From assembly GCA_002050365.1 (NCBI GenBank), contig MWYZ01000071.1, positions 21,912-85,911 on the forward strand: a DNA stretch of 64,000 bases, in the 5' to 3' direction. The notes beneath the pieces were generated by a model that had not been told where the DNA came from, searched no databases, and saw only the letters and a program-made list of their open reading frames with translations. The position numbers and the translations under genes were made by a program. Source of the stretch: Acidobacteria bacterium 28-1 (GTDB taxonomy: Bacteria > Acidobacteriota > Blastocatellia > Pyrinomonadales > Pyrinomonadaceae). Below are positions 17,963 to 25,628 of the stretch, piece by piece (position 1 is the stretch's first letter; every line of letters begins with the position of its first letter).

Positions 17963-18417
17963 AACTTAAATTTCGCCAAGCGACCCGTAAAGATTTATCG
18001 GAAATTGTCCGAATGCTCGCCGATGATTTTCTCGGTACGACGCGCGAACGATATGAAAATCCTTTGCCCGAAAGTTATGTGAAAGCGTTTGAGGAAATTA
18101 ACGCGGATAAAAACAACGAGTTAATCGTCGCGGAGAAAGATGGCAAAATCGTCGGCACTCTGCAAATTACGTTCACGCCGTCAATCAGTTTTCAAGGCGG
18201 AAAACGGGCGACGGTCGAATCGGTTAGAGTTGACGACAAATATCGCGGACAAGGCTTCGGCAAAGAATTAATGAAATGGGCGATAAATCGTGCGCGGGAA
18301 GAAAATTGCGTGGCAATGCAATTAACGACGAACAGTGACCGTAAAGACGCGCATCGTTTTTACGAAGATTTGGGTTTTAAGGGAACGCATTTGGGAATGA
18401 AATTATATTTGAAATGA
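17959..18417 (+). CDS. GNAT family N-acetyltransferase, 152 aa
   Basis: Acetyl-CoA-dependent N-acetyltransferase of unknown substrate. GNAT motif A is visible as VRVDDKYRGQGFGKELMKWA (about 90-109), with the beta-bulge strand ATVESVRV before it and motif B FYEDLGFKGTHLGMKLYLK at the end. ATGA overlaps with the hydrolase upstream and ribF downstream show translational coupling in a three-gene unit. Confidence 0.9.
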   Translation: MKLKFRQATRKDLSEIVRMLADDFLGTTRERYENPLPESYVKAFEEINADKNNELIVAEKDGKIVGTLQITFTPSISFQGGKRATVESVRVDDKYRGQGFGKELMKWAINRAREENCVAMQLTTNSDRKDAHRFYEDLGFKGTHLGMKLYLK

Positions 18418-19367
18418 AAATTTTTCACGGAACCGATAATGCCAACATTCTGCGCTCGACGGTTTTGACACTCGGCGTTTTTGACGGCTTGCATCTCGGT
18501 CATCAAAAAATAATTCAAAAGGTCGTCAGTCGCGCCGAAGCCGCCGGTGCCGTTTCGACCGTGATAACTTTTGACCCGCATCCGCGCGCCGTTCTTTACC
18601 CGGAAAATGCGCCGCCGCTGCTGCAAACGCTCGACCAGCGGCTGGCTAACTTTAAAGTTCTGGGAATCAAACAGACGATTGTCATTCGTTTCAATCAGGA
18701 ATTCGCCAATCAGAACGCAGAAGTTTTTCTGCGCGATATTGTTCACGAACGCCTTCAAGCGAAAGAAGTTTTTTTAGGCAAAGGTTTTGCGTTCGGCAAA
18801 AATCGCGGCGGTAATATCGAATTACTGAAAAAGATAAGCGCGGAACTCGGATTTTACGCCGACGAGGTTCCTGAAATCACCGTGCGCGGTCAACGCATTT
18901 CATCTTCAAAAATCCGCGAGTTGCTTGCCATTGGAAAAATAAATTTCGCCCGCCGAATGCTCGGCAGACCCTACGGCGTGGAAGGTCAGATTATTCACGG
19001 CGACCAGCGCGGACGCACCATCGGTTTTCCGACGGCAAATCTCAAACCGCGCAACCGCGTGATTCCGAAATACGGCGTTTACGCAACCGCCAATTTAATT
19101 GACGGCAAATGGCGGCGAAGCATCACGAATGTCGGCGTGCGACCGACATTCGAAGGCGACAAAGAACCTTCGATTGAAAGCTACATTTTCGATTTCGACG
19201 GCGACCTCTACGGTGACGTTCTGCGCGTCCGTTTTCTGCACCGCATCCGCGATGAAAGAAAGTTCAGCGGTATCGAAGAACTTAAGAATCAAATTGAAAA
19301 GGATACGCGTCGCGCTCTGAGCTATTTCAAACGGCTAGGCGTTAAGAATTCTCTAGATATTGTTTGA
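18414..19367 (+). CDS. ribF: Bifunctional riboflavin kinase / FAD synthetase
   Basis: Phosphorylates riboflavin to FMN and adenylates FMN to FAD. 317 aa, normal length. FAD synthetase half: nucleotidyl-transferase motif GVFDGLHLGHQ near residues 22-32 and ISSSKIRELL near 162. Riboflavin kinase half: GRTIGFPTANL near 201-211 and YGVYATANLIDG. Start overlaps the GNAT stop by 4 nt. Supplies flavin for the several flavoproteins of the genome; essential in most bacteria. Confidence 0.97.
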   Translation: MKIFHGTDNANILRSTVLTLGVFDGLHLGHQKIIQKVVSRAEAAGAVSTVITFDPHPRAVLYPENAPPLLQTLDQRLANFKVLGIKQTIVIRFNQEFANQNAEVFLRDIVHERLQAKEVFLGKGFAFGKNRGGNIELLKKISAELGFYADEVPEITVRGQRISSSKIRELLAIGKINFARRMLGRPYGVEGQIIHGDQRGRTIGFPTANLKPRNRVIPKYGVYATANLIDGKWRRSITNVGVRPTFEGDKEPSIESYIFDFDGDLYGDVLRVRFLHRIRDERKFSGIEELKNQIEKDTRRALSYFKRLGVKNSLDIV

Positions 19368-19428
19368 AAACTAAAATTTGTGAAATTTGTTGCAAACCGA
19401 ATTGCTTTTTATGATTCTAAATTAACTT

Positions 19429-21186
19429 ATGCAAAAAGATTTGGTAATGGAAGAAAATACGAGCGGATTGATTGTGCAGCAAAAGGTTATCGAACCGATT
19501 TTGGAAAACGGTAACGGTAATCACGCTTTGATCGAAACGAAGCAGTTGCCAATTGCGAAAAAAATTTCCAATCAAGAGTTGATTGCCGAAGAGAAATCTT
19601 TAATCCAGCAGGAAGAATCGGTTGAGAAGAATTATCGCGGAATCGGCGGTTATTTGCGGCTTTTTCAAGTGTCGAAGGTTATCGGAATGCTCGCGCTCTA
19701 TCTTTACCTCGACCAATACGATTTGCATCACGCGCAATACGGAAAACACGCTGCCGCCAGAATGATAACTGCACAAAGATTAACTTGGCTAGCGGTTTTG
19801 GGTGAACAATTTCACAAAATCAATCTCTGGTTTTTTCATCAATTTATGCTTCTTCTTCGCCGATTTTTCCTCGGCAGCGAAGCGAACAAAGAGTTAAATC
19901 ACGAAAAACAAGCCGTCTGGCTGAAAGATAATTTAATTGAGCTTGGACCGACTTTTATCAAAATTGGTCAATCTCTAGGAACACGCGCCGACCTTCTGCC
20001 TTTAGCGTTTGTCAAAGCGTTGGGCGAATTGCAGGATAATGTGCCGTCATTTCCAAACGAGATTGCCTTCGCCAGAATCGAAAAAGAACTCGGTCGCAAA
20101 ATCAACGAAGTTTATGCCGAATTTGATGTCGAACCGATTGCCGCCGCATCTCTCGGACAAGTTTATCGCGCTAAACTTTTTACGGGCGAAGAAGTCGCAG
20201 TAAAAGTTCAGCGTCCGAATTTAACGGCGATAATTAAAGGCGACATCGAAATTTTGCGAAAAGTCACAAAATTTGCCGAACGCTTTCCGTCATTGAACGA
20301 AAATGCGGATTGGGCGGGAATGCTCAGGGAATTTGACGAAACGATTCACGAGGAAATGGATTATTCGGCGGAAGGCAAGAATGCCGAGCGCTTTCACGAA
20401 AGTTTCAAGGAGTGGACGAATGTTCACGTCCCGCACATATATTGGAACGCAACGACTGAAAAAGTTCTAACGATGGAGTTTATTCACGGCACGAAAGTTA
20501 CGGCTTTGGACGAGCTTCGCGCTCGCCACGTTTCGCCCGAAAAGGTCAACCGTCTGTTGATTCGCACTTACTTAAAACAATTATTGGAAGACGGCTTCTT
20601 TCACGCCGACCCGCATCCGGGCAATCTCTTGGTAATGCCCGACGGACGACTTGCGTTTTTCGATTTCGGAATGGTCGGCAGAATCACGCCGCAATTGCAG
20701 TCGAAAATGATTGACGCATTTTTCCACGTCATCGCTAAAGACCCGGCTGGAATCGCTCAGGATTTGATAGATTTAGATTTTATGAAGCCCGGCTCAAATC
20801 CTGAAGTTGTTAAACCGGTCGTTGAAAAAATGTTCGAGTTTCATCTGAATTTGAAACTCAAGGAAGTAAACTTTAAAGAATTAACTTACGATTTAGCGGA
20901 CGTAATGTATGATTATCCGTTTCGTCTGCCGTCGAATTTTACATATATTATGCGTGCGTTGATGACGCTTGAAGGCATTGGAATTATTACCGACCCGGAA
21001 TTTAATTTCTTTGAAACGGCGAAGCCTTACGCCAAAGAATTTATGCTGAAACGCGAAGGCAAAGATTTGCGAAAACTGCTGACCGACAAACTTTTGGGGC
21101 GCGACAAAGACGGTAAAGTTGATTTGGATAGAACTTGGAAATTGGCGAAGATGGCGTTTAAGACGGTTTTCAATACGGGAAAATAG
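19429..21186 (+). CDS. ABC1/UbiB family atypical kinase
   Basis: Protein-kinase-like ATPase of the UbiB/ADCK family, linked to isoprenoid quinone metabolism. 585 aa. Seen: KxGQ motif FIKIGQSLGTRADLLP (about 183-198), Ala-rich loop PIAAASLGQVYRAK (about 240-253), lysine in VAVKVQRP, catalytic FHADPHPGNLL (about 391-401) and metal-binding FFDFGMVGR. An N-terminal extension of about 70 residues is unusual. An ATG at 19447 is an alternative start. Its last 17 codons reappear in degenerate form at 23100-23160 on the far side of an insertion. Confidence 0.92.
   Translation: MQKDLVMEENTSGLIVQQKVIEPILENGNGNHALIETKQLPIAKKISNQELIAEEKSLIQQEESVEKNYRGIGGYLRLFQVSKVIGMLALYLYLDQYDLHHAQYGKHAAARMITAQRLTWLAVLGEQFHKINLWFFHQFMLLLRRFFLGSEANKELNHEKQAVWLKDNLIELGPTFIKIGQSLGTRADLLPLAFVKALGELQDNVPSFPNEIAFARIEKELGRKINEVYAEFDVEPIAAASLGQVYRAKLFTGEEVAVKVQRPNLTAIIKGDIEILRKVTKFAERFPSLNENADWAGMLREFDETIHEEMDYSAEGKNAERFHESFKEWTNVHVPHIYWNATTEKVLTMEFIHGTKVTALDELRARHVSPEKVNRLLIRTYLKQLLEDGFFHADPHPGNLLVMPDGRLAFFDFGMVGRITPQLQSKMIDAFFHVIAKDPAGIAQDLIDLDFMKPGSNPEVVKPVVEKMFEFHLNLKLKEVNFKELTYDLADVMYDYPFRLPSNFTYIMRALMTLEGIGIITDPEFNFFETAKPYAKEFMLKREGKDLRKLLTDKLLGRDKDGKVDLDRTWKLAKMAFKTVFNTGK
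21128..21186 (+). repeat. ubiB 3' end, left copy of a direct repeat
   Basis: Within the live gene, encoding RTWKLAKMAFKTVFNTGK and stop. 46 of 50 bases of 21131-21180 match the copy at 23106-23155. The two copies bracket the IS/orphan/toxin-antitoxin block. Confidence 0.9.
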
Positions 21187-21190
21187 TTTT

Positions 21191-21298
21191 ATGACAGATG
21201 AAAAGGTTTCTTATCGTAGGAAAGATATAATCATAATCTTAGCCGATTTGAATGTGATGGTTGTGTCTTTAGATAGAATTGGTTCTTACTATTCTGAA
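21191..21298 (+). pseudogene. 5' fragment of an orphan gene split by an IS
   Basis: ATG 21191 opens 36 codons (MTDEKVSYRRKDI...) up to the left terminal repeat of the IS5-like element. The downstream fragment at 22309-22524 is in the same frame once the element is removed, apart from a TAA made at the junction. No family recognised. Confidence 0.55.
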
Positions 21299-22307
21299 TA
21301 GACATTATTTGAAATAAGAGAAATGAATTAAACTGGATAAATGTTAAATTATCTTGAGTTAAAAGAGAAGCCGAGAGAATTTTTGGTGGCGACAGGTTTA
21401 AGAAATGAAGAGTTTGAATGCCTTTTACCAACTTTTGAAAAATGTTATCAAGAAAGTTTGCCGACCAAACCGAAGCCGACAAGAAAGAAAAAACAACGTC
21501 AAGCAGGTGGCGGTAGAAAGTCAAATTTGGCAACTTTGAGCGACAAATTATTGTTTATTCTGGTGTATCAAAAAACATTTCAACTGCAAACAATGCACGG
21601 TTAGCAGTTTGGTTTGAGTCAAGGGCGGGTAAATTATTGGATACATCGGTTGTTGCCTATTTTGCAGAAGGCTTTGGCTGAAATGGGCATGAAACCTGCA
21701 CGCGACCGACAGAAGGTAGCATCAACAATTGAGGCAATTGAAGGTGGCGCGAATTTGAGTCTTGATGCCTCCGAAAGAGAGCTTCAAAGACCTGTCAAGA
21801 TAGACAAACAAAAGGAAAAGTATAGCGGAAAGAAGAAAACACACACCGATAAAAATGTGCTTTTGGTGAACGAAAACACGAGCAAAGTGGTGTTTTTGAG
21901 TGCGACAGCGGAAGGAAAAAAGCACGATAAAAAGTTAGCCGATGAAAGCCAAATCAGTTATCCGCAGAATGCGAGTTTGACGAAAGACACCGGATTTCAA
22001 GGTTATGAGCCGGAAGGGATATTAACGGAACAGCCAAAAAAAAGTAAGGGGAAAGGAGTTGACAGCGATTGAAAAGTTTTTGAACAGAATGATTTCAAGA
22101 GTGCGAATAATGGTGGAAAATGTCATTTGTGGAGTGAAAAGATGTCGCATAGTGAAAGACACCTTGCGACTGACAAAAGAGCAGATTTCCGATAAGGTAA
22201 TGGAAATAGCGTGTGGCTTACACAATTTACGAGTAACATTTCGACAGCCACTTGAAACTATTGATATTACTGATATTAACGAAATATCTTATTTCAAATA
22301 ATGTCTA
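21299..22307 (+). mobile_element. Decayed IS5-like insertion sequence, about 1.0 kb
   Basis: Perfect 21-bp terminal inverted repeats: 21299-21319 (TAGACATTATTTGAAATAAG + A) and 22287-22307. If the outermost TA is the target duplication, the element is 21301-22305 with a TA duplication, as reported for some IS5-family groups. It carries one transposase gene broken by a stop and a frameshift, and is inserted in an orphan gene. Confidence 0.85.
21341..22301 (+). pseudogene. IS5-family (DDE_4-type) transposase, broken
   Basis: Three segments together give a complete transposase of about 320 aa. Segment 1 (21341-21604) has an N-terminal helical domain ending at an in-frame TAG (21602-21604). Segment 2 continues in the same frame (FGLSQGRVNYWIHRLLPIL, an HTH) through catalytic-domain sequence with DASERELQRP and DTGFQGYEP. 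At an eight-A run near 22036-22043 the frame moves by +1 to segment 3 (KELTAIEKFLNR, ICGVKRCRIVKD). The nonsense change plus the frame change mark it as inactive. Confidence 0.85.
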
Positions 22308-22308
22308 A

Positions 22309-22524
22309 TGTAAAAGTATTGAAGAGTATCATGCCTTATCATCTAATTTTCTTGATGAGTGGAAAATTCTTCCTAAACTTGCAAATGCAAGAAAAATTTT
22401 AGACTCTGCTTTTTCATACGAACTTGGCGATGATGATATGGATGAATTGGAAAGAGAATTTCAAGATTTACAATATTGGAGCATGAAAAATCCTAAGCCG
22501 CTGAAAAAGGGGAAATCCCGATAA
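22309..22524 (+). pseudogene. 3' fragment of the IS-split orphan gene
   Basis: 71 open codons (from CKSIEEYHALSS to KKGKSR) ending at TAA 22522-22524, without a start or ribosome binding site. Same frame as the fragment before the IS. Helical and acidic (GDDDMDELEREFQDL). The intact protein would be about 108 aa; family unknown. Confidence 0.55.
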
Positions 22525-22563
22525 AATTGCTTTCAAAATAATTTTGATATAAAAAAAGAAATT

Positions 22564-22773
22564 ATGACAATCACGGTTGAAGAAATTGACAGCAAACTAC
22601 AAACGCTTTCCGAAGATAAACTGACGGCGGTTTATCATTTTGTCTCGTATTTAGCCGACCAAGATTTTGATATATCGGACGTTTCAGCGAGAGATTTGAT
22701 GTTTGCGTCGGAAGATTTGATTGCTAAAGATTGGGATACGCCAGAGGAAGACAAAGCATGGGCAGATTTATAA
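22564..22773 (+). CDS. Antitoxin of a MazEF/PemIK-like pair, 69 aa
   Basis: Small acidic protein (MTITVEEIDSKLQTLSEDKL...) whose gene overlaps the toxin start by 16 nt, the usual order of toxin-antitoxin pairs. The N-terminal helix EEIDSKLQTLSEDKLTAVYH and YLAD segment resemble DUF2281-type antitoxins; the acidic C-terminus (DWDTPEEDKAWADL) would bind toxin. It would bind and neutralise the PemK-type protein and autoregulate the operon. Part of the block bounded by ubiB 3'-end copies. Confidence 0.75.
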   Translation: MTITVEEIDSKLQTLSEDKLTAVYHFVSYLADQDFDISDVSARDLMFASEDLIAKDWDTPEEDKAWADL

Positions 22774-23087
22774 AAGGCGATGTCGTCGTTACGCCGTTTC
22801 CTTTTTCCGATTTAACCGCTAACAAAAAGCGTCCTGCTTTGGTCATCGCCGATTTAACAGGCGACGACATTATTATTTGTTTAATAACCAGCCAAAACGC
22901 TAAAGATAATTACGCAATTTCACTAGCTTCTAACGATTTAGCAAACGGGCAACTGAGACAGGACAGCAATATCCGTCCAAATAGGCTTTTCACAATTGAC
23001 GCAAAAATTGTCCTCTACCGAATCGGGACTCTGAAAAGGGAAAAAACCGAAAAAGTAACCGAAAAAATCATTGAAATTTTCTCTTGA
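22758..23087 (+). CDS. Type II toxin, PemK/MazF family endoribonuclease, 109 aa
   Basis: mRNA interferase toxin. Start ATG 22758 (MGRFIKGDVVV) chosen over an upstream frame. Seen: GDVVVTPFPFSDLTANKKRP (residues 6-25), the PemK/MazF beta-barrel start with the Pro-Phe-Pro-Phe-Ser motif; a central ITSQ segment; and the conserved C-terminal RPNRLFTIDAKIVLYRIG. Overlaps the antitoxin stop, so the two are co-translated. Full family length, no defect visible, probably active. Confidence 0.88.
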   Translation: MGRFIKGDVVVTPFPFSDLTANKKRPALVIADLTGDDIIICLITSQNAKDNYAISLASNDLANGQLRQDSNIRPNRLFTIDAKIVLYRIGTLKREKTEKVTEKIIEIFS

Positions 23088-23099
23088 ATCAAATTGATT

Positions 23100-23163
23100 T
23101 ATACAAAACCTGGAAGTTGGCTAAGATGGCGTTTAAGACGGTTTTCAATACGGGAAGCAAATA
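23100..23163 (+). pseudogene. Degenerate copy of the ubiB 3' end
   Basis: Encodes (I)DLYKTWKLAKMAFKTVFNTG then SK and a stop, against DLDRTWKLAKMAFKTVFNTG in the live ubiB gene. 23106-23155 matches 21131-21180 at 46 of 50 bases. It begins right after the toxin gene and ends before the beta-lactamase-fold gene, marking the right border of an insertion. Confidence 0.85.
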
Positions 23164-23173
23164 AAAATTTACG

Positions 23174-24676
23174 GTGAAAAATAAAAGCACAATTTTTCAA
23201 ATGCTCTTTGTAGCTTTTTCAATTTGTGTTTTTCTTCCTCAAACTTCTTTGGCATTTCAATCTCCGAAAATTGATGATGAAAAATTCGCGCAGATTTTTC
23301 AAAAAGCTCAAGCAAAATTAGACGAATTACACGCTTCGTTAAAGTTTCCCGGCGGATGCGTCGGCTTTGTTTTGCCCGACGGACGTTCAGGTTCGGTTTC
23401 GACAGGTGTTGCGGATTTAAAAACTCAAACGAAACTCAAACCTTCAGACCCGATGCTCGCGGGAAGCATCGGAAAAACTTTTGTTTCAGCCGCGACATTG
23501 CAACTCGCGCAGGAAGGGAAACTGAATCTCGACGAAAAAATCGAACGATGGTTGGGAAATGAATCTTGGTTTGCGAGATTGCCAAACGCTAAAGACATCA
23601 CGTTGCGAACGCTTCTGAATCATTCAAGCGGCATTCCGAATCACGTTGACGATGGAAGTTTTCAAAAAGCGATGTTTAAAAGTTTCGGTAAAGACATCAA
23701 GTATGAAGAATTGATTGCTTATGTTCTCGACAAAAAACCGCTTTTCGAGGCGGGCAAAAATTTCAACTACGCTGATACAAATTATATTTTGGTAGGAATA
23801 ATTGTCGAGCGAGCAACGGGCAAAACTTTGTATTACGAAATCGCGCAGAGAATTTTGAAACCGCTCAGACTCGATGATACTTTTCCTTCAAATAAAAATG
23901 TTCTGCCGCGAGTCGTCAATGGTTATTTTCAAAACAAGCCGATAATCGCGGGCGGAAAATTCACTGTCAATCCGCAATGGGAATGGGCCGGCGGCGGCTT
24001 TGCTTCGACGACTGAAGACCTTGCGCGTTGGGCAAAATTCTTGTATGCGGGCGACGTTTTGCAGAAAAAATATTTGGACGAAATGCTCGGAAGCACGACC
24101 GTTGGCGAAGGCAAAGGTTACGGTTTAGGCGTGGAAATCGTGCAAGGAAAATTTGGAAAATCTCACGGACACGACGGCGAATTTCCCGGCTATCTGTCAG
24201 ATATGCGCTATTTTCCGCAGTATAAAATTGCCGTTGCCGCTCAGGTAAATGCGGACGAGACTCCCGAAGCGAGTAAGTTTATAGCTTCCGCCGTTGATGA
24301 TTTTGCACAGATAATTATTGGCGAACTCGTCGCCGAAAAACTTTCCGAAGCGGAAAAACTGAATCTACAAAAGACGGCGGAAGATTGGTTAAAATTGGTT
24401 GACGCGGGAAAATTCGCGGAGAGTTGGGAAGGAATTTCCGCTGAACTCAAAGCCAAATACGCGAAGGAAAAATGGCAATCCACCGTACAACCGTTTTTGA
24501 AAAAGGTTGGAAATTTCAAGTCGAGAAAATTTAAAAACGTCATCGCTTTTGAAGCCGAAACGGTTACGATTGATTTTGAAAGCTCATTCGCAAAACTTTC
24601 GTCAGCGATCGAAACTCTAATTTTGAAACGGGAAAAAGACGGTAAATGGCGTGTGGCGAGTCATTCGATTAAATGA
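23174..24676 (+). CDS. Serine hydrolase, class C beta-lactamase / penicillin-binding fold
   Basis: Periplasmic serine hydrolase of 500 aa. Start GTG 23174; signal peptide 1-28 ending SLAFQ. Catalytic SxxK is GSIGKT (near residue 98), YxN-like motif is NYADTNY (near 199), and the third motif is HGHDG (near 335). A C-terminal SnoaL/NTF2-like tail (about 395-500, EKLNLQKTAEDWLKLVDAGK...) is fused, as in several family members. Substrate could be peptides, esters or lactams; resistance cannot be inferred. Stop overlaps the next start by 4 nt. Confidence 0.9.
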   Translation: MKNKSTIFQMLFVAFSICVFLPQTSLAFQSPKIDDEKFAQIFQKAQAKLDELHASLKFPGGCVGFVLPDGRSGSVSTGVADLKTQTKLKPSDPMLAGSIGKTFVSAATLQLAQEGKLNLDEKIERWLGNESWFARLPNAKDITLRTLLNHSSGIPNHVDDGSFQKAMFKSFGKDIKYEELIAYVLDKKPLFEAGKNFNYADTNYILVGIIVERATGKTLYYEIAQRILKPLRLDDTFPSNKNVLPRVVNGYFQNKPIIAGGKFTVNPQWEWAGGGFASTTEDLARWAKFLYAGDVLQKKYLDEMLGSTTVGEGKGYGLGVEIVQGKFGKSHGHDGEFPGYLSDMRYFPQYKIAVAAQVNADETPEASKFIASAVDDFAQIIIGELVAEKLSEAEKLNLQKTAEDWLKLVDAGKFAESWEGISAELKAKYAKEKWQSTVQPFLKKVGNFKSRKFKNVIAFEAETVTIDFESSFAKLSSAIETLILKREKDGKWRVASHSIK

Positions 24677-25410
24677 AATTTACGGTTATGAAAACTTTTA
24701 TAATTTTCAATCTGGCTTTGGTTTTTCTATCGCTTTCTGTTTCAAATTTATCCGCGCAGAAGAAGTCCGAAATGACGAACAAAATCAAAATCGCGCATAT
24801 CGAAAAAGATTTTCTGATTAGCGAACTCAACAACAAATCTTGGAAAAAGGCAAAGGAAATCTCAATCGAAAATTATTGGTCAGGCAAAAGAGCAGAAGTT
24901 GGACGACACGCGAAAGCAAAACTTCTTTGGTCTGACGCGGCGTTTTACATTCGCTTTGAAGCGAATCAAACCGAGCCGCTAGTCGTTTCTGACGCGCCGA
25001 ATCTGAAAAGCAAAACACTAGGACTGTGGGACAGAGATGTGTGCGAGATTTTCGTCGCGCCGAACGCGGACGAGCCGCGCAAGTATTATGAATTTGAAAT
25101 TGCGCCAACGGGCGAATGGATTGATTTGGCGATTCATCAGTTACCTAACCGACGTGAAACCAATTTCGATTACAATTCGGGAATCCAATCAGCCGCGAGA
25201 ATCGAAACGAATAAAATTGTGATGGCGATAAAAATCGGATGGAAAGCATTCGGCAAAACACCGCAGGTGAATGAAATTTGGAAAGGAAATCTTTTTCGGT
25301 GCATCGGCGCGGGCGACGCTCGCGGTTATCTTTCTTGGCAAGCGACGAAAACCGAAACGCCAAATTTTCACGTTCCCGAAGCGTTCGGCGAATTTCAATT
25401 TATCAAATAA
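24673..25410 (+). CDS. Exported CBM9-like carbohydrate-binding protein, 245 aa
   Basis: Periplasmic protein with a single CBM9-like (DUF1083-type) beta-sandwich: KAKLLWSDAAFYIRFEA, LWDRDVCEIFVAP, YYEFEIAPTGEWID, and IKIGWKAFGKTP are its usual strands. Signal peptide at residues 6-29 (FIIFNLALVFLSLSVSNLSAQ region). Starts at ATG 24673 (4-nt overlap) or 24688. Coupled to the serine hydrolase gene, suggesting a shared envelope or polysaccharide role. Confidence 0.8.
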   Translation: MKFTVMKTFIIFNLALVFLSLSVSNLSAQKKSEMTNKIKIAHIEKDFLISELNNKSWKKAKEISIENYWSGKRAEVGRHAKAKLLWSDAAFYIRFEANQTEPLVVSDAPNLKSKTLGLWDRDVCEIFVAPNADEPRKYYEFEIAPTGEWIDLAIHQLPNRRETNFDYNSGIQSAARIETNKIVMAIKIGWKAFGKTPQVNEIWKGNLFRCIGAGDARGYLSWQATKTETPNFHVPEAFGEFQFIK

Positions 25411-25560
25411 ATAAAGTTCAAACCGTGCAGACCGGATAATCCAAAAAATTTAAAGCCCTGTTTATCCTGCCCAGCCTGCAAATTTTGCTTTGCGCTTCGT
25501 TCGCCTCATCAATTATCACACGGTTAAATTAAAAATTCTTTCGTCCTTTTCCCGATTCTC
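25411..25560. other. Intergenic stretch with imperfect inverted repeat
   Basis: GCAGACCGGATAA (about 25426-25438) faces TTATCCTGCCCAGCCTGC (about 25463-25480), an imperfect hairpin possibly ending the CBM9 transcript. No gene seen. Confidence 0.4.
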
Positions 25561-25620
25561 CGCGTCTAATTTAGCAGATTACACTTTGGACGATTCCGAA
25601 GCATTCATAATTTTTCGAGG
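25561..25620 (+). promoter_or_regulatory. Leader motif shared by DUF1800 and DUF1501 genes
   Basis: CGCGTCTAAT at 25561-25570 and TTTTTCGAGG at 25611-25620, 9 nt before ATG 25629. The DUF1501 gene has CGCGTCTAAA and TTTTCGAGG with nearly the same spacing (28721 and 28771), so a common promoter or leader is likely. Confidence 0.55.
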
Positions 25621-25628
25621 TAAAAGCA

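Noticed and set aside
22030..22062. Programmed frameshift at the A8 run of the IS transposase
   Set aside because: The continuation is in the +1 frame, whereas slippage on an A run gives mostly -1; with the additional TAG upstream, decay is simpler.
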